Counted from the stretch's first letter, positions 20,276-29,506 are shown. The stretch: 35,087 bases of DNA from Mycoplasmataceae bacterium (GCA_031259945.1 JAIRKU010000026.1:1-35087); one strand, 5' to 3'. Notes: generated by a model not told the origin, from the sequence alone. Program-made: numbers and translations.

Positions 20276-22837
20276 ATGGCTGATAAAAATATAACAATTG
20301 AAGAAATTCGTGAGAATCTCAAAAAAACGAAACTTAATGAACGTGCAATCGTTAAAGAACTAGAAGCATCATTTTTAGAATACGCCATGAGCGTTATTGT
20401 AGCTCGTGCGTTGCCAGACGCCAGAGATGGGTTTAAACCCGTACACCGTCGAGTTTTATATGCTGCTTACGCTTTAGGCATGACAAGCGACAAACCGCAT
20501 AAAAAATCAGCGCGTTTAGTTGGTGAAGTAATTGGTAAATATCATCCACACGGGGATACGGCAGCATATGACACAATGGCTCGTTTGGCGCAAGATTTTT
20601 CTATGCGCTATCCTTTGATTGATGGTCACGGTAATTTTGGTTCCATTGGTGGTGATAGTCCTGCTGCTATGCGTTATACAGAAGCTAGATTATCTAAATT
20701 AGCCGATACCATGATGGCACATATCGAAAAAGATACCGTGGATTTTGTAGACAACTATGATGGCAGCGAGAGAGAACCTGTAGTTTTACCAGCGGCTTTC
20801 CCTAACATGTTGGGGAATGGTTCAAGCGGTATTGCTGTAGGTATGGCTACAAATATTCCGCCACACAACTTAAATGAATTAGTGGAAGCTATTAAAATAG
20901 TGGCGCACGATCCACATTGTTCTATTTCTGATATCAAAACCGTTTTAAAAGGGCCTGATTTTCCTACTGGAGCTGAAATTATTGGCGGTAGTGGGATTGA
21001 TGATTATTTTAATACAGGCCGCGGTTCAGTAACCTTGAGAGCGAAATATTCTTATAAAACCCTTTCTAACGGTAAATCTATTATTACGGTTACTGAAATA
21101 CCATACATGGTAACCACGGAAAATTTAGAAAATAAAATTACTGATTTAGTAAGTAACAACACCATTGAAGGGATCGCTAATTTAGGTGGGGGGCCCACAA
21201 GAAACGGATTAAGATTTATTATCGAAACTAAAAAAGATGTCGTGCCAGAAGTTTTGATGAACCAATTATTTAAGGCTACACAATTACAAACTAATTTCAG
21301 TGTAAATATGTTAGCTTTAGTGAATGGCGAACCCAAGGTGCTCAATATTAAAGAAGCGATTCAAATTTACATTGATCATCAAGTTAATGTTTTAACTCGC
21401 AAAGCTACTTTTGATTTAAAAAAAGCTAAGGAGCGTGAACATATTTTAGAAGGTTTATACATTGCCGTGAGTCGTATCGATGATGTCATTGCTACTATTC
21501 GTAAAACTAAGAGCAACGAAGAAACTATTACTAATCTAGTAAAACAATTTAAATTATCAGAAATTCAAGCTAAAGCTATTTCTGATATGCGCTTAGGAGC
21601 ATTAAATGGATTAGGGCGACAGAAAATTGAAGAAGAGTTAACACAATTGAAAAAAACCATTCTTCAATTAACTGAAATTTTAAAATCTCACGATTTAAAA
21701 ATTAACATGATTGAAGAAGAATTAAATGTTTTATTGAAAAAATTTGGCGATGAAAGAAAAACCACTATTGATATTTCTGCGGTAGCAGACATCGATGATG
21801 AAGATTTGATTCCTGTAGAAGACATCATTGTAACGATGTCATCACGTGGTTATTTAAAAAGATTACCAATTGATACATATCGTGTACAAAGAAGAGGAGG
21901 TGTTGGCGTTATAGGTTTACAAACCCACGAAGATGACGATGTAGAAAAAATCATTGCAGCATCTACCCATACTGATTTATTATTCTTTACAGATGCTGGT
22001 AAAGTGTATCGTATTCGTGGGCACCAAGTGCCTTTAGGTAGTAGACAAGCTAAAGGTATTCCCGCTATCAACGTCATTAATATTGAAAAAGGCGAAAAAA
22101 TATTATCTATTTTACCAGTAGACGATTATTCTAACGCTGCTTTATTTTTTACTACAGTTAAAGGTATTAGTAAAAAAACAGATCTTGTAGAATTTGAAAG
22201 GATTAATCGTTCTGGGAAAATAGCTATTACTTTAAAAGAAGGCGATAAGCTTTATAAAGTTATTAAAATTCGTGAAGGACAAGAAATATATATTGGGGCT
22301 TCCAATGGCAACATGGTACGTTTCAACGAAAACCAAGTACGTTCTATGGGTAGAACGGCTGCTGGAGTTCATGGTATGAATTTAGATGACAAAGATGTAA
22401 TTGTAGGTTTATCTAATTCTGTTGATGGTAATTTAATTTTTTCTGTCGGCACTAAAGGCGTTGGTAAGTTAACCCCAGTAGAAGAATATCGTTTAACTAA
22501 ACGTAATGCTAAAGGGGTGCGTACACTTAAAGTTACCCCTAAAACAGGTAAACTAATTTTTGTGGGAGCAGTTAAAGGCGATGAAGATGCCTTAATGATT
22601 ACTTCTACTGGTAAAGTGATCCGTTTTTCGCTTACGACAGTAAGCCAAATTGGGCGTAGTACATCGGGTGTAAAGCTTATGAATGTGGACGAAGGTGAAA
22701 AAGTTCAATCAATTACGATGTTTATGAACGATAATAATGATGTCTTATCACAAGCTCCATTAGATGAAGATCTAATTGAGAACGAACAACAATTAAAAGA
22801 ACAAGACCAAGGAGAAAACATTGAAAAAACTAATTAA
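20276..22837 (+). CDS. gyrA: DNA gyrase subunit A
   Basis: GyrA carries the breakage-reunion activity and the DNA-wrapping C-terminal domain. The 853-residue product has the catalytic Tyr134 in AAMRYTEAR. The quinolone-region HPHGDTAAYDT (90-100) has Thr at the position of E. coli Ser83. The C-terminal beta-pinwheel has the GyrA box QRRGGVG. It has no tryptophan, hence no internal UGA. The acidic C-terminus (NEQQLKEQDQGENIEKTN) overlaps the dhaK start by 17 nt. An AAAGGGTG Shine-Dalgarno precedes the ATG. Confidence 0.98.
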   Translation: MADKNITIEEIRENLKKTKLNERAIVKELEASFLEYAMSVIVARALPDARDGFKPVHRRVLYAAYALGMTSDKPHKKSARLVGEVIGKYHPHGDTAAYDTMARLAQDFSMRYPLIDGHGNFGSIGGDSPAAMRYTEARLSKLADTMMAHIEKDTVDFVDNYDGSEREPVVLPAAFPNMLGNGSSGIAVGMATNIPPHNLNELVEAIKIVAHDPHCSISDIKTVLKGPDFPTGAEIIGGSGIDDYFNTGRGSVTLRAKYSYKTLSNGKSIITVTEIPYMVTTENLENKITDLVSNNTIEGIANLGGGPTRNGLRFIIETKKDVVPEVLMNQLFKATQLQTNFSVNMLALVNGEPKVLNIKEAIQIYIDHQVNVLTRKATFDLKKAKEREHILEGLYIAVSRIDDVIATIRKTKSNEETITNLVKQFKLSEIQAKAISDMRLGALNGLGRQKIEEELTQLKKTILQLTEILKSHDLKINMIEEELNVLLKKFGDERKTTIDISAVADIDDEDLIPVEDIIVTMSSRGYLKRLPIDTYRVQRRGGVGVIGLQTHEDDDVEKIIAASTHTDLLFFTDAGKVYRIRGHQVPLGSRQAKGIPAINVINIEKGEKILSILPVDDYSNAALFFTTVKGISKKTDLVEFERINRSGKIAITLKEGDKLYKVIKIREGQEIYIGASNGNMVRFNENQVRSMGRTAAGVHGMNLDDKDVIVGLSNSVDGNLIFSVGTKGVGKLTPVEEYRLTKRNAKGVRTLKVTPKTGKLIFVGAVKGDEDALMITSTGKVIRFSLTTVSQIGRSTSGVKLMNVDEGEKVQSITMFMNDNNDVLSQAPLDEDLIENEQQLKEQDQGENIEKTN

Positions 22838-23813
22838 TAAAGTTGAAAACATTGTTAGTGAGATGGTGCAAGGTATAGTTGCAACAGCTCCAAATAAATT
22901 AGCACAAGTGGACAAATACAATGTAATTTATTCTAAAACCTTTAACCAAAACAATGTAGCGTTAATATCGGGTGGTGGCAGCGGCCATGAACCAGCACAC
23001 GCCGGATATGTGGGTGATGGTATGTTATCAGCAGCTGTTGCTGGGCCGATATTTACTTCACCCACGCCAGACATGATTCAAGCAGCAATCAACGCTTGTA
23101 ACTCTAACAAAGGCACTTTGTTAATTATTAAAAATTACACAGGTGATGTCATGAATTTTCAAATGGCAGCTGAAATGTCCAATCTTGAGAATAAAAATGT
23201 TGACTTTGTTATTGTGGCTGATGATGTATCTTTAATTAACAGCAAAGCAGACACAGGCATGCGTGGTATTGCCGGCACTGTGCTGGTACATAAAATAACA
23301 GGTGCCAAAGCGCAAACAGGCGCATCTTTAAACGAAGTTAAAACGGTTGCTGAGAAGGCTATTAAAAATGTAGGTACTTATGGCATTGCTTTGGATGCTT
23401 GTGTAGTGCCGGCGGTCGGCCACAAAGGATTTACATTAGCAGATGATGAAGTAGAATTAGGTTTAGGTATCCATGGTGAACCAGGCGTGCAAAAAGCTAA
23501 AATGCAGCCTGTAGATGATTTTGTAACACAAATGACAGAAGCTATTATTAATCATCTGAAAATTCAAAATGGGGATAAAATGGCTGTATTAATTAACGGA
23601 TTAGGAGCGACGCCAATTATGGAGTTATACATAGTGAATCGTAAAGTGCAAGAAATTTTAAAATCTAAAAATATTAATGTAGTGTCCACACATGTGGGGA
23701 ACTATATGACGGCTATTGATATGCCGGGGATGTCTATTTCATTAATGAAGTTAGACGACGAACTAGAACAATTAATTAAGGCGCCATGTGATACATTGGC
23801 TTTTAAGGTGTAA
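22821..23813 (+). CDS. dhaK: PTS-dependent dihydroxyacetone kinase, DhaK subunit
   Basis: DhaK binds dihydroxyacetone covalently through a histidine and receives a phosphate from DhaL-ADP to make DHAP. The 330-residue product matches the single-subunit bacterial DhaK: His218 in GLGIHGEPG (covalent substrate bond), His56 in GGGSGHEPAHAG, and Asp109 in NYTGDVMNF, all at the canonical positions. The start is TTG 22821-22823, with a strong AAGGAG 7 nt upstream and the usual MKKLIN N-terminus; it overlaps gyrA by 17 nt. The partner subunits are not adjacent: a DhaL-DhaM fusion is at 33.2-34.3 kb. It heads a sugar-catabolism cluster. Confidence 0.95.
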   Translation: MKKLINKVENIVSEMVQGIVATAPNKLAQVDKYNVIYSKTFNQNNVALISGGGSGHEPAHAGYVGDGMLSAAVAGPIFTSPTPDMIQAAINACNSNKGTLLIIKNYTGDVMNFQMAAEMSNLENKNVDFVIVADDVSLINSKADTGMRGIAGTVLVHKITGAKAQTGASLNEVKTVAEKAIKNVGTYGIALDACVVPAVGHKGFTLADDEVELGLGIHGEPGVQKAKMQPVDDFVTQMTEAIINHLKIQNGDKMAVLINGLGATPIMELYIVNRKVQEILKSKNINVVSTHVGNYMTAIDMPGMSISLMKLDDELEQLIKAPCDTLAFKV

Positions 23814-23817
23814 TATT

Positions 23818-24249
23818 ATGACAATAGGTTTAATCTCTAATATAAAATACAAAGACTATTTAAAAGAATTACAAAAAAGTATTGCTAGTTCTGGACATAA
23901 AGCCATTATTCTAAACGTATCGGATGATATTTTAGAAAATTGCGAATTATTGGTAAGAGCTATACAAAAAGGTAAAGTGGAACGTGGAGTAACAATAGAT
24001 GATTACGGTATTGTGCCATTTATGTATATTGCTAAAACACACGGCATTGTTGTAGCTCAAATTGCTGATGAGCATTCTGCTTATATGACGTGTTCACATA
24101 ACAATGCTACAGTGTTATCTTTTGGTGGCGAAATCTCTACTTTACATCAAATTAAAAATATGATTACTGCTTTTATTAATTCTACATATGAAGGTGGGCG
24201 ACATAGGGTGCGCATCAATATGTTAGATATTTTAACGAGGGGGCAATAA
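23818..24249 (+). CDS. lacA: LacA/RpiB-family sugar-phosphate isomerase (LacA-like subunit)
   Basis: The 143-residue product belongs to the RpiB/LacA/LacB isomerase family. It has EERG-like KVERGVTIDDYGIVPFMYIAK and the SAYMTCSHNNATVLSFGG block, close to LacA of the galactose-6-phosphate isomerase heteromer, which converts galactose-6-P to tagatose-6-P. LacA homologues lack the catalytic Cys of RpiB, and here the relevant loop (RGVTIDDYG) also has none. The adjoining gene is LacB, so the two likely form a LacAB complex. ATG 23818-23820 was chosen, immediately after the dhaK stop; an earlier in-frame start would extend into dhaK. The substrate could be another hexose or pentose phosphate. Confidence 0.8.
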   Translation: MTIGLISNIKYKDYLKELQKSIASSGHKAIILNVSDDILENCELLVRAIQKGKVERGVTIDDYGIVPFMYIAKTHGIVVAQIADEHSAYMTCSHNNATVLSFGGEISTLHQIKNMITAFINSTYEGGRHRVRINMLDILTRGQ

Positions 24250-24250
24250 T

Positions 24251-24796
24251 ATGAAAATTGCTATTGGATGTGATCATATTGTAACTACAACAAAAAATGA
24301 TTTAGTAAAATATCTCACTAAAAAAGGACATAAAGTCATTGATTGTGGCACTTATAGTGATGTACGTACGCACTATGATATTTATGGATTTGAAGTAGCG
24401 CGTCAAGTTGTAACTAAACAAGCAGAATTAGGTATTGTAATTTGTGGTACTGGCGTAGGTATTACCAATGCTGCTCAAAAAACTAAAGGCACTAGAGTTT
24501 GTTTAACTCGCGATGTAGAAGTAGCGCGTAAATCTCGCGAGCTATACAATTGTAATATTTTAGGTATGGGCGGTAATATTACTGGTATTGGCTTAATGGA
24601 AGCTATTATTGACGCTTTTATTACTACAAAATATAAAGGTGGCAATAAAGCCATTATTAAAGCAATAGATGCTCGTATTAGTAAACCAAATTACAACATT
24701 CATCAATTTGATCAAGAAATTAAAAATTGAGAAAATGGTGTTTATACTAATGGTGTAAAACAAGATAAAGTTCCTTTACCAAATACTTGGAAATAA
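24251..24796 (+). CDS. lacB: Galactose-6-phosphate isomerase subunit LacB (RpiB family)
   Basis: The 181-residue protein begins MKIAIGCDHIVTTTK and has DCGTYSDVRTHYDIYG, the catalytic-loop ICGTGVGITNAA with Cys, RVCLTRDVEVARKSRE, and GMGGNITG, which follows LacB closely. It probably pairs with the preceding LacA-like chain. It uses one UGA Trp near 24728 and one UGG Trp near the end. It lies 1 nt after lacA and 4 nt before the aldolase, in one operon. If the assigned reaction is right, it makes tagatose-6-P from galactose-6-P. Confidence 0.87.
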
Positions 24797-24800
24797 AAAT

Positions 24801-25670
24801 ATGTCACTTGTCAACATTAAATCAATGCTACAAAAAGCATTAAGAGACTGTTATGCAATATTGCATGTGAATGTTGTCAATTATGACATGATTAAAATTG
24901 CTGCTCTAACTGCACAAGAAACTAAATCTCCTATCATTATTGCAATATCAGAAAAAGCTTTAAAAGGATTTAATGGTCCAAAAGATTTTGCTGATTTAGT
25001 ACGCCATGTAGTAAAACAATATAAAATAACCATTCCACTTGCCATACATTTAGATCATGGAGAATATAAAACAGTTATATCTGCGATTAAAGCTGGTTTT
25101 ACTTCTGTTATGTACGACGGTAGTAAATTACCATTAACAACAAATTTAAAGAACACTCGTAGAATAGTAACTTTAGCACATGCGAAAAACATTAGTGTAG
25201 AATGTGAAGTGGGTACTGTACCGGGTAAAAGTAAAGATCATGGGGCTAAAGGACAATTAGCAACTGTGCAGGAATGTAAATTGATGGTCCAAACAGGTAT
25301 TGATGCATTAGCAGCGGGGATTGGCAACTTACATGGCAATTATCCTAAGGATTGACAAGGATTAAATTTTCAAAGATTAGAAGAAATTCACCAAGCTATA
25401 CCCAACACTCCTTTAGTTTTACATGGGGGTAGTGGGATTCCTGCTAACCAAATTAAAAAAGCCATTCAACTAGGAGTATGTAAATTTAATGTAGGGACAG
25501 AATTGCTAGTTGCCTTTAGCAAAGAATTAGCACGTTATTTTATTGAAGGTGAATATCGCGACAAACATGGATATGACTTGCGCAATTACTTTCCCCAAGG
25601 TTTAAATAAAATACGAGACGTAATTATGGAGAAATTAAAATTTTTAGGCTCATATAATAAAACCAGATAA
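24801..25670 (+). CDS. Class II ketose-bisphosphate aldolase (FBA / GatY / KbaY family)
   Basis: Class II aldolases are zinc-dependent TIM barrels that cleave fructose- or tagatose-bisphosphate to DHAP and glyceraldehyde-3-P. The 289-residue product has HLDHG (residues 83-87, catalytic Asp85 and zinc His86), a VECEVGTVPG segment, IGNLHG (zinc His), LHGGSGIP, and FNVGTEL. The neighbouring lacAB genes favour tagatose-1,6-bisphosphate, but FBA function cannot be excluded, since the motifs do not separate them. One UGA Trp lies near 25354. It continues the lacAB operon and is followed by the ROK kinase after 11 nt. Confidence 0.88.
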
Positions 25671-25681
25671 AGGAGTTACAT

Positions 25682-26563
25682 ATGGAGATATTAGCAATGG
25701 ATATGGGTGGCACATTTATTAAGTGAGCTTTATTTGATGAAAAGAGTTTTAAGATTTTAAAAAAAGGTAGATACGAAACTCACGCTCAACATCATTCTGG
25801 TTTAGAAATAGTGTGAAGCATGGCACAATTTGCCTCTGGGATGAAAACTAAATATAAAGACATTCGTTGTGTATGTTCTACTATGGTGGGAATTATTGAC
25901 ACCGATAAATATATTGTCTTGTCACCCAATCATACACTTAAAGGTTATGAAGGCATGCATATAAAACAAGAATTTAATAAATATTGCAAATTACCTTTAT
26001 ATGTAATGAATGATGTAAAAGCGGCTGCTCAAGGCGAATTGAAATTTGGCTGTTTAAAAAATACTAAAAAAATTAATGCAATTGTTATGGCAATTGGTAC
26101 TGGTATTGCAGGGTGCCCAATTGTAGAGGGCAGAATTTACATGGGAGCTACTTATGCTTCGGGAGAATGTGGACAAATGTTAGTCAACAATCATTTATAT
26201 GAAATGCATTATAGTGTTCCGGCTTTAATTATTCGTTGTGAAAAGACATATGGTAAAAAATTAACTGGGGAGCAATGTTTATCTTTAGCCAAAATAAACG
26301 TAGCTATTAAACATGAAGTACAACGATGATTTGATGGCATTATTAAAGGCATTATGAATTATGTGTATTTATTTAACCCTTCTTATATTGTATTGGGTGG
26401 TAAAATTACAGAAGATAAATATTTTGATATTGCAACTTTAAAGCAAAGCATGATGAAATTAGCCAAAAAACCCGTTTCTTCATTTGAACATGTAAAAATA
26501 GTTAAAGCACAACTAGGTAATGATGCAGCGCTTTATGGCGTAGCAAGCTTAGCTTTGAAGTAA
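25682..26563 (+). CDS. ROK-family sugar kinase
   Basis: The 293-residue protein has the ROK phosphate-1 motif AMDMGGTFIKWALFD (residues 5-19), a conserved NDVKAAAQGE segment with the catalytic Asp, and the GTGIAGCPIVEGRIYMGA adenosine/phosphate-2 region. The typical GEIGH and zinc cysteine cluster CxCGxxGCxE are not present: the equivalent reads ASGECGQM. ROK enzymes phosphorylate hexoses or ManNAc, or act as repressors when fused to a HTH; no HTH is present here. The start has a strong AAAGGAG. In this cluster it may supply a sugar phosphate, but the substrate is unknown. It converges on the PTS permease with 5 nt between stops. Confidence 0.83.
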
Positions 26564-26568
26564 AAATA

Positions 26569-28383
26569 TTAACGACTAGTTCTTAACTTAAGTAACTTAT
26601 GCTTAATTTTATTTTGTTGGCGATTCAACTTATGACTAGCTCTATGCTTAGAATTATTTAATTTATAAAGCTTGCGTTTATATTTATCTGACGAATATAC
26701 ATTTTTCTTTTTATTTAATACTTGTATAGATTCGTTAATGTAATCAATTTTATTTTTATAAGAATCTTGATAATATTTTTGTTCTGCTTGGATATTATTT
26801 AGCCTATGGTTGTAAAATATTTTAGGAGTAGTTTGTTTTTCACGGCGTACTTTTAATTGACCATCTAATATTAGAGCACATCAAACTATTACAGTAACGG
26901 CAATCATGATAAAGGTGCCGGCATTAATGCCACCAACCGTTCCTATAGATTTACAGCCATACATAATCCAACCAAAAATAGGAATTAAGATGTAATCTGA
27001 TTCGCCATAAGAATTGGCAGATATAGCGGGCGGTACCTTCGAGCTGGGTCATTGCCAATATGTAGTGTTGTTATATCATGCCCCATTAGTGACTGGTGAC
27101 AATGTGTTTCATGTAGCAATTAGGATAATAGGCAAAAATGAAACAACTAAGCCAATAATGAAACCAGCCATTAAACAACCTAATAATCCACCGCGCATGT
27201 TGCCAAAAATACCAGCAGTACCACCCAGGAAAAAGAAGACGACAACACTTGGTAGAATAATAGAAGAAAATAATGAACCATCCATTGCATGGAATGCAAA
27301 CGAAATACCCATAGTTACAATAGCACCAACAAACGAAGCTAAGAAACCCAGCAACACTGCAATGGGCTGTGTTTTTAATATTAACGAAGCATCCACACTC
27401 ATTTTAGCACCAACAATGAATCGCTGTGATACCCCCTTAATGCATTCTCGTAGTTCATTAACCATCATAGTGATACCTTCAATCAATACCAATAAACCAG
27501 CAGTAAAAGTAAATGCATCTACTACTAATACAACACCTAATGATTTAAGAGCAGTTGGAGAAGAACTAATTTGATTGCTAGCACCGCTAGGGTTCATAAT
27601 GTAAGCAGTTACAAACACAATAACAAATAATAAAGTCATAACTAATATGATGGTAACATTAGAGTTTCTTAAAAAAGACATCCAGCGTGGCAAATGCATA
27701 TTTTCAGTGGATGTGTATTTACCTTTTTGTGCTTTACCACATAGTTTGCCTACGGCTTGAGCTAATGAAAAACAAAATAAGCCATGGTGGCACAAGTTTA
27801 AACTCTTGTCTTTCATTAAATCATAAGTTACTTTAGAAGTAAGACTTGGGGCCAACGTGGTATATATGGCGATTAATGCAGCGCCGATTACAGCAATAAT
27901 TAATCCTTGTTTACCTAAAGCAATATCACTCACACCATTAGGTGTACACAACATATACATTGCTGTAAAACCTACACAGAAATACATAACAATGTGGGTG
28001 GACAAATAGATATTTTTAAATCGAGTTGTACCAGCTAGTAATAAGTTAAATAAAATGCTGAGCAATAACATGATAGAAGTTACGGCAGCAATGTTGGCAG
28101 CATTATTCATCATAGCGATTGCAAAAGCATCACTAGCAGCAACCGTCCCACTAGAACCGGCTCCAACAATAATGCCAAACATATTTTTAAAGTCAGTCAT
28201 GGCTGTACCGATTGCGCCCCCTCCTAGTGAAAGAATGAAGAAGCCTAACACAGTAGTGAAGGTTGATACAACTGTTTGAAGAATAGTTCTTCTTAAAAGG
28301 ATAGATCCAAAAAGTGCAAATAACCCTACTACAAGCCCCGCAGATCCAAAGAAGCTTTGTATGAAATTAAGTAATATATTCAT
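26569..28383 (-). CDS. UlaA/SgaT-type PTS permease (EIIC), with basic C-terminal tail
   Basis: EIIC permeases of the ascorbate-type PTS bring in a sugar acid or sugar coupled to phosphorylation. The 604-residue protein has about 11 hydrophobic segments. UlaA-like marks are an early ILLRRTILQ turn, LSTHIVMYF, LPRWMSFLRNSNV before TM 7 or so, and GVSQRFIVGAKMSVDASLI. The first ~480 residues fit UlaA. After the last TM (near residue 490) a ~110-residue Lys/Arg-rich tail (KVRREKQTTPK ... RTSR) follows and ends in an Arg-rich stretch. No EIIA or EIIB gene is in the window. The substrate may be ascorbate, a pentitol or another sugar. The tail is unusual for the family. A TAGAAT-like -10 is seen about 20 nt before the ATG. 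Confidence 0.82.
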
Positions 28384-28471
28384 AATATTCCCGCTTTCAT
28401 TATTCTAGTATCTTTTTTAGATTTTAAGACATGAGTTGTAAAAATAATCAAATTCTCACAAGAGTCTGAAG

Positions 28472-28509
28472 AACAGGTGCGAACTTTCTAATTACAAATT
28501 GCTAAAAAT
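28472..28509 (+). repeat. Left terminal inverted repeat of the element
   Basis: 38 bp, starting AACAGGTGCGAACTTT. Its reverse complement matches 29331-29368 with a single T/C mismatch. Its inner end shares a 15-bp direct repeat (TAAAAATAATCAAAT) with 28439-28453. Confidence 0.85.
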
Positions 28510-28596
28510 AATCAAATCTTTAAACAAGTCATTAATGTTTTATTTCCATTTTTTAATTAAAAGATGATATGTAAGTAATTATTAATGCGGATATAG

Positions 28597-29205
28597 CTAT
28601 TTACTTACTTGATTTATTATTAATTCAAGTTCTTTTTTACAAAACATATGTTGTCTTTTATCATTAATCATTCTATCATGTGACCATTGAACATTATTTT
28701 TATGAAATCGGGGGTTAGATCATATGTTTTTATATATCACTTCGTATTGTTCTAAAATATCTTTTCTAAATTGTTTGACATAATTTAAGTTTTGTATATT
28801 CTTGTCCAGATTATCTAAGATTTGATTATTTTTTTCGCGTTCTTTCATTTTTTGAAAATTAACCTTTATTAAATATCTAGTCGGTATATCAATTGGAGAA
28901 TTTAACATTATTTTTTGCTTATTTGGTAGTATGAAATATCTTAAATCAATTTTAGTATCGTCTGGTTTAGGACTAGAATAGCTAAAACATTTTTGGTATG
29001 GTTTTTGTTCGTCGTAATCAAAGACAACCATAAAACGATTGTAGGTATTAACTTTATTAACACCATGTAAGATCTCTTTGTTTCACATAGCTGTAGTAAT
29101 ATTTCGTTCATCGTATGGATTAAGAAATTTATTTAGCCGTTCAATATAATTTGTGGAGATTGGATTACCAACTCAAACCACTTCAACTAAAGTAATATTG
29201 TTCAT
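28597..29205 (-). CDS. Unrecognised protein of the inverted-repeat element
   Basis: The 202-residue product begins MNNITLVEVVWVGNPISTNY and ends CKKELELIINQVSK. It is read with two UGA Trp before the midpoint. There is no signal peptide, TM segment or cysteine cluster. A lysine-rich, probably helical region (about 120-165, with FQKMKEREKNNQILDNL) could form a coiled coil. The start ATG 29203-29205 follows an in-frame TAA four codons upstream, so it is firm; no Shine-Dalgarno is visible. A diverged C-terminal copy is at 121-369, where conservation of KQF-KDILEQY-VIYKNIW suggests the C-terminal helical segment matters. I assign no function. It lies wholly within the terminal repeats and is the element's only gene. 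Confidence 0.65.
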
Positions 29206-29330
29206 TGTTGATTTTTAAGGTATATTAATCCCCGGATTTAACGAGCATCCCGGGCCGCCTCGTGTAACCTGGCACAACTATGAAGTTCTTCAAGGACGTA
29301 CTTCCAAGACCTATAACTAATTTATATTAT
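29206..29330 (-). other. Structured, GC-rich 5' leader of the element gene
   Basis: The stretch 29230-29275 is roughly 60% G+C in a background near 30%. On the transcript strand it can form ACGAG/CTCGT (29241-29245 with 29259-29263) around a CCCGGG core, or alternatively CCCGG (29231-29235) with CCGGG (29250-29254). A GAAGT/ACTTC pair (29282-29286 with 29301-29305) gives a second stem. This looks like a cis-acting RNA or DNA structure. It resembles no riboswitch or tRNA that I can name. Confidence 0.45.
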
Positions 29331-29368
29331 ATTTTTAGCAATTTGTGATTAGAAAGTTCGCACCTGTT
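29331..29368 (-). repeat. Right terminal inverted repeat of the element
   Basis: 38 bp, reverse complement of 28472-28509 with one mismatch. Read on the minus strand it begins AACAGGTGCGAACTTT. Confidence 0.85.
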
Positions 29369-29381
29369 TGGAAGGTGTACT

Positions 29382-29408
29382 AATAGTCCTCACATGAGGA
29401 CTATTTTT
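29382..29408 (+). terminator. Rho-independent terminator-like hairpin just outside the right repeat
   Basis: AATAGTCCTC (29382-29391), loop ACAT, GAGGACTATT (29396-29405), followed by TTT: a perfect 10-bp stem with a T-run, oriented rightward. No rightward gene lies between it and the ROK kinase at 26.5 kb, so what it terminates is unclear; it could shield the element or define a plus-strand RNA. Confidence 0.6.
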
Positions 29409-29506
29409 CATACCAAAACTTATTAAAATAGTGTTTTGTCGCTTAATTAATTTTTAATCCAATTTTTTGCTCTGAGTTAAGATATATAAAACATTAATTC
29501 ACACAC

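Larger units (their letters stand above)
28472..29368. mobile_element. Putative 0.9-kb terminal-inverted-repeat element, unrecognised family
   Basis: The segment is bounded by 38-bp inverted repeats (28472-28509 and 29331-29368), 37 of 38 bases matching, with GGTGCGAACTTT near the outer ends. It contains one minus-strand gene (28597-29205) and a GC-rich foldable leader. A decayed relative of the gene and one repeat is at 92-369, showing that the unit has existed at least twice. No target-site duplication is seen next to the repeats. It lies between the PTS permease and rubredoxin genes. The gene product does not look like any transposase I know, so the mode of movement is unknown; a non-autonomous or new element is possible. 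Confidence 0.6.

Noticed and set aside
20543-20580. Quinolone resistance in GyrA
   Set aside because: Thr instead of Ser at the E. coli Ser83 position is seen, but without relatives for comparison it cannot be called a resistance mutation.
27014-27574. Plus-strand open frame opposite the PTS permease
   Set aside because: It lies antisense inside the UlaA-type permease gene, which has clear family motifs and continues through UGA codons; no Shine-Dalgarno or family is seen.
28454-29381. Target-site duplication flanking the inverted repeats
   Set aside because: Flanks (ending GAAG on the left, starting TGGAAG on the right) are not a direct repeat in the right position; no convincing duplication was found.
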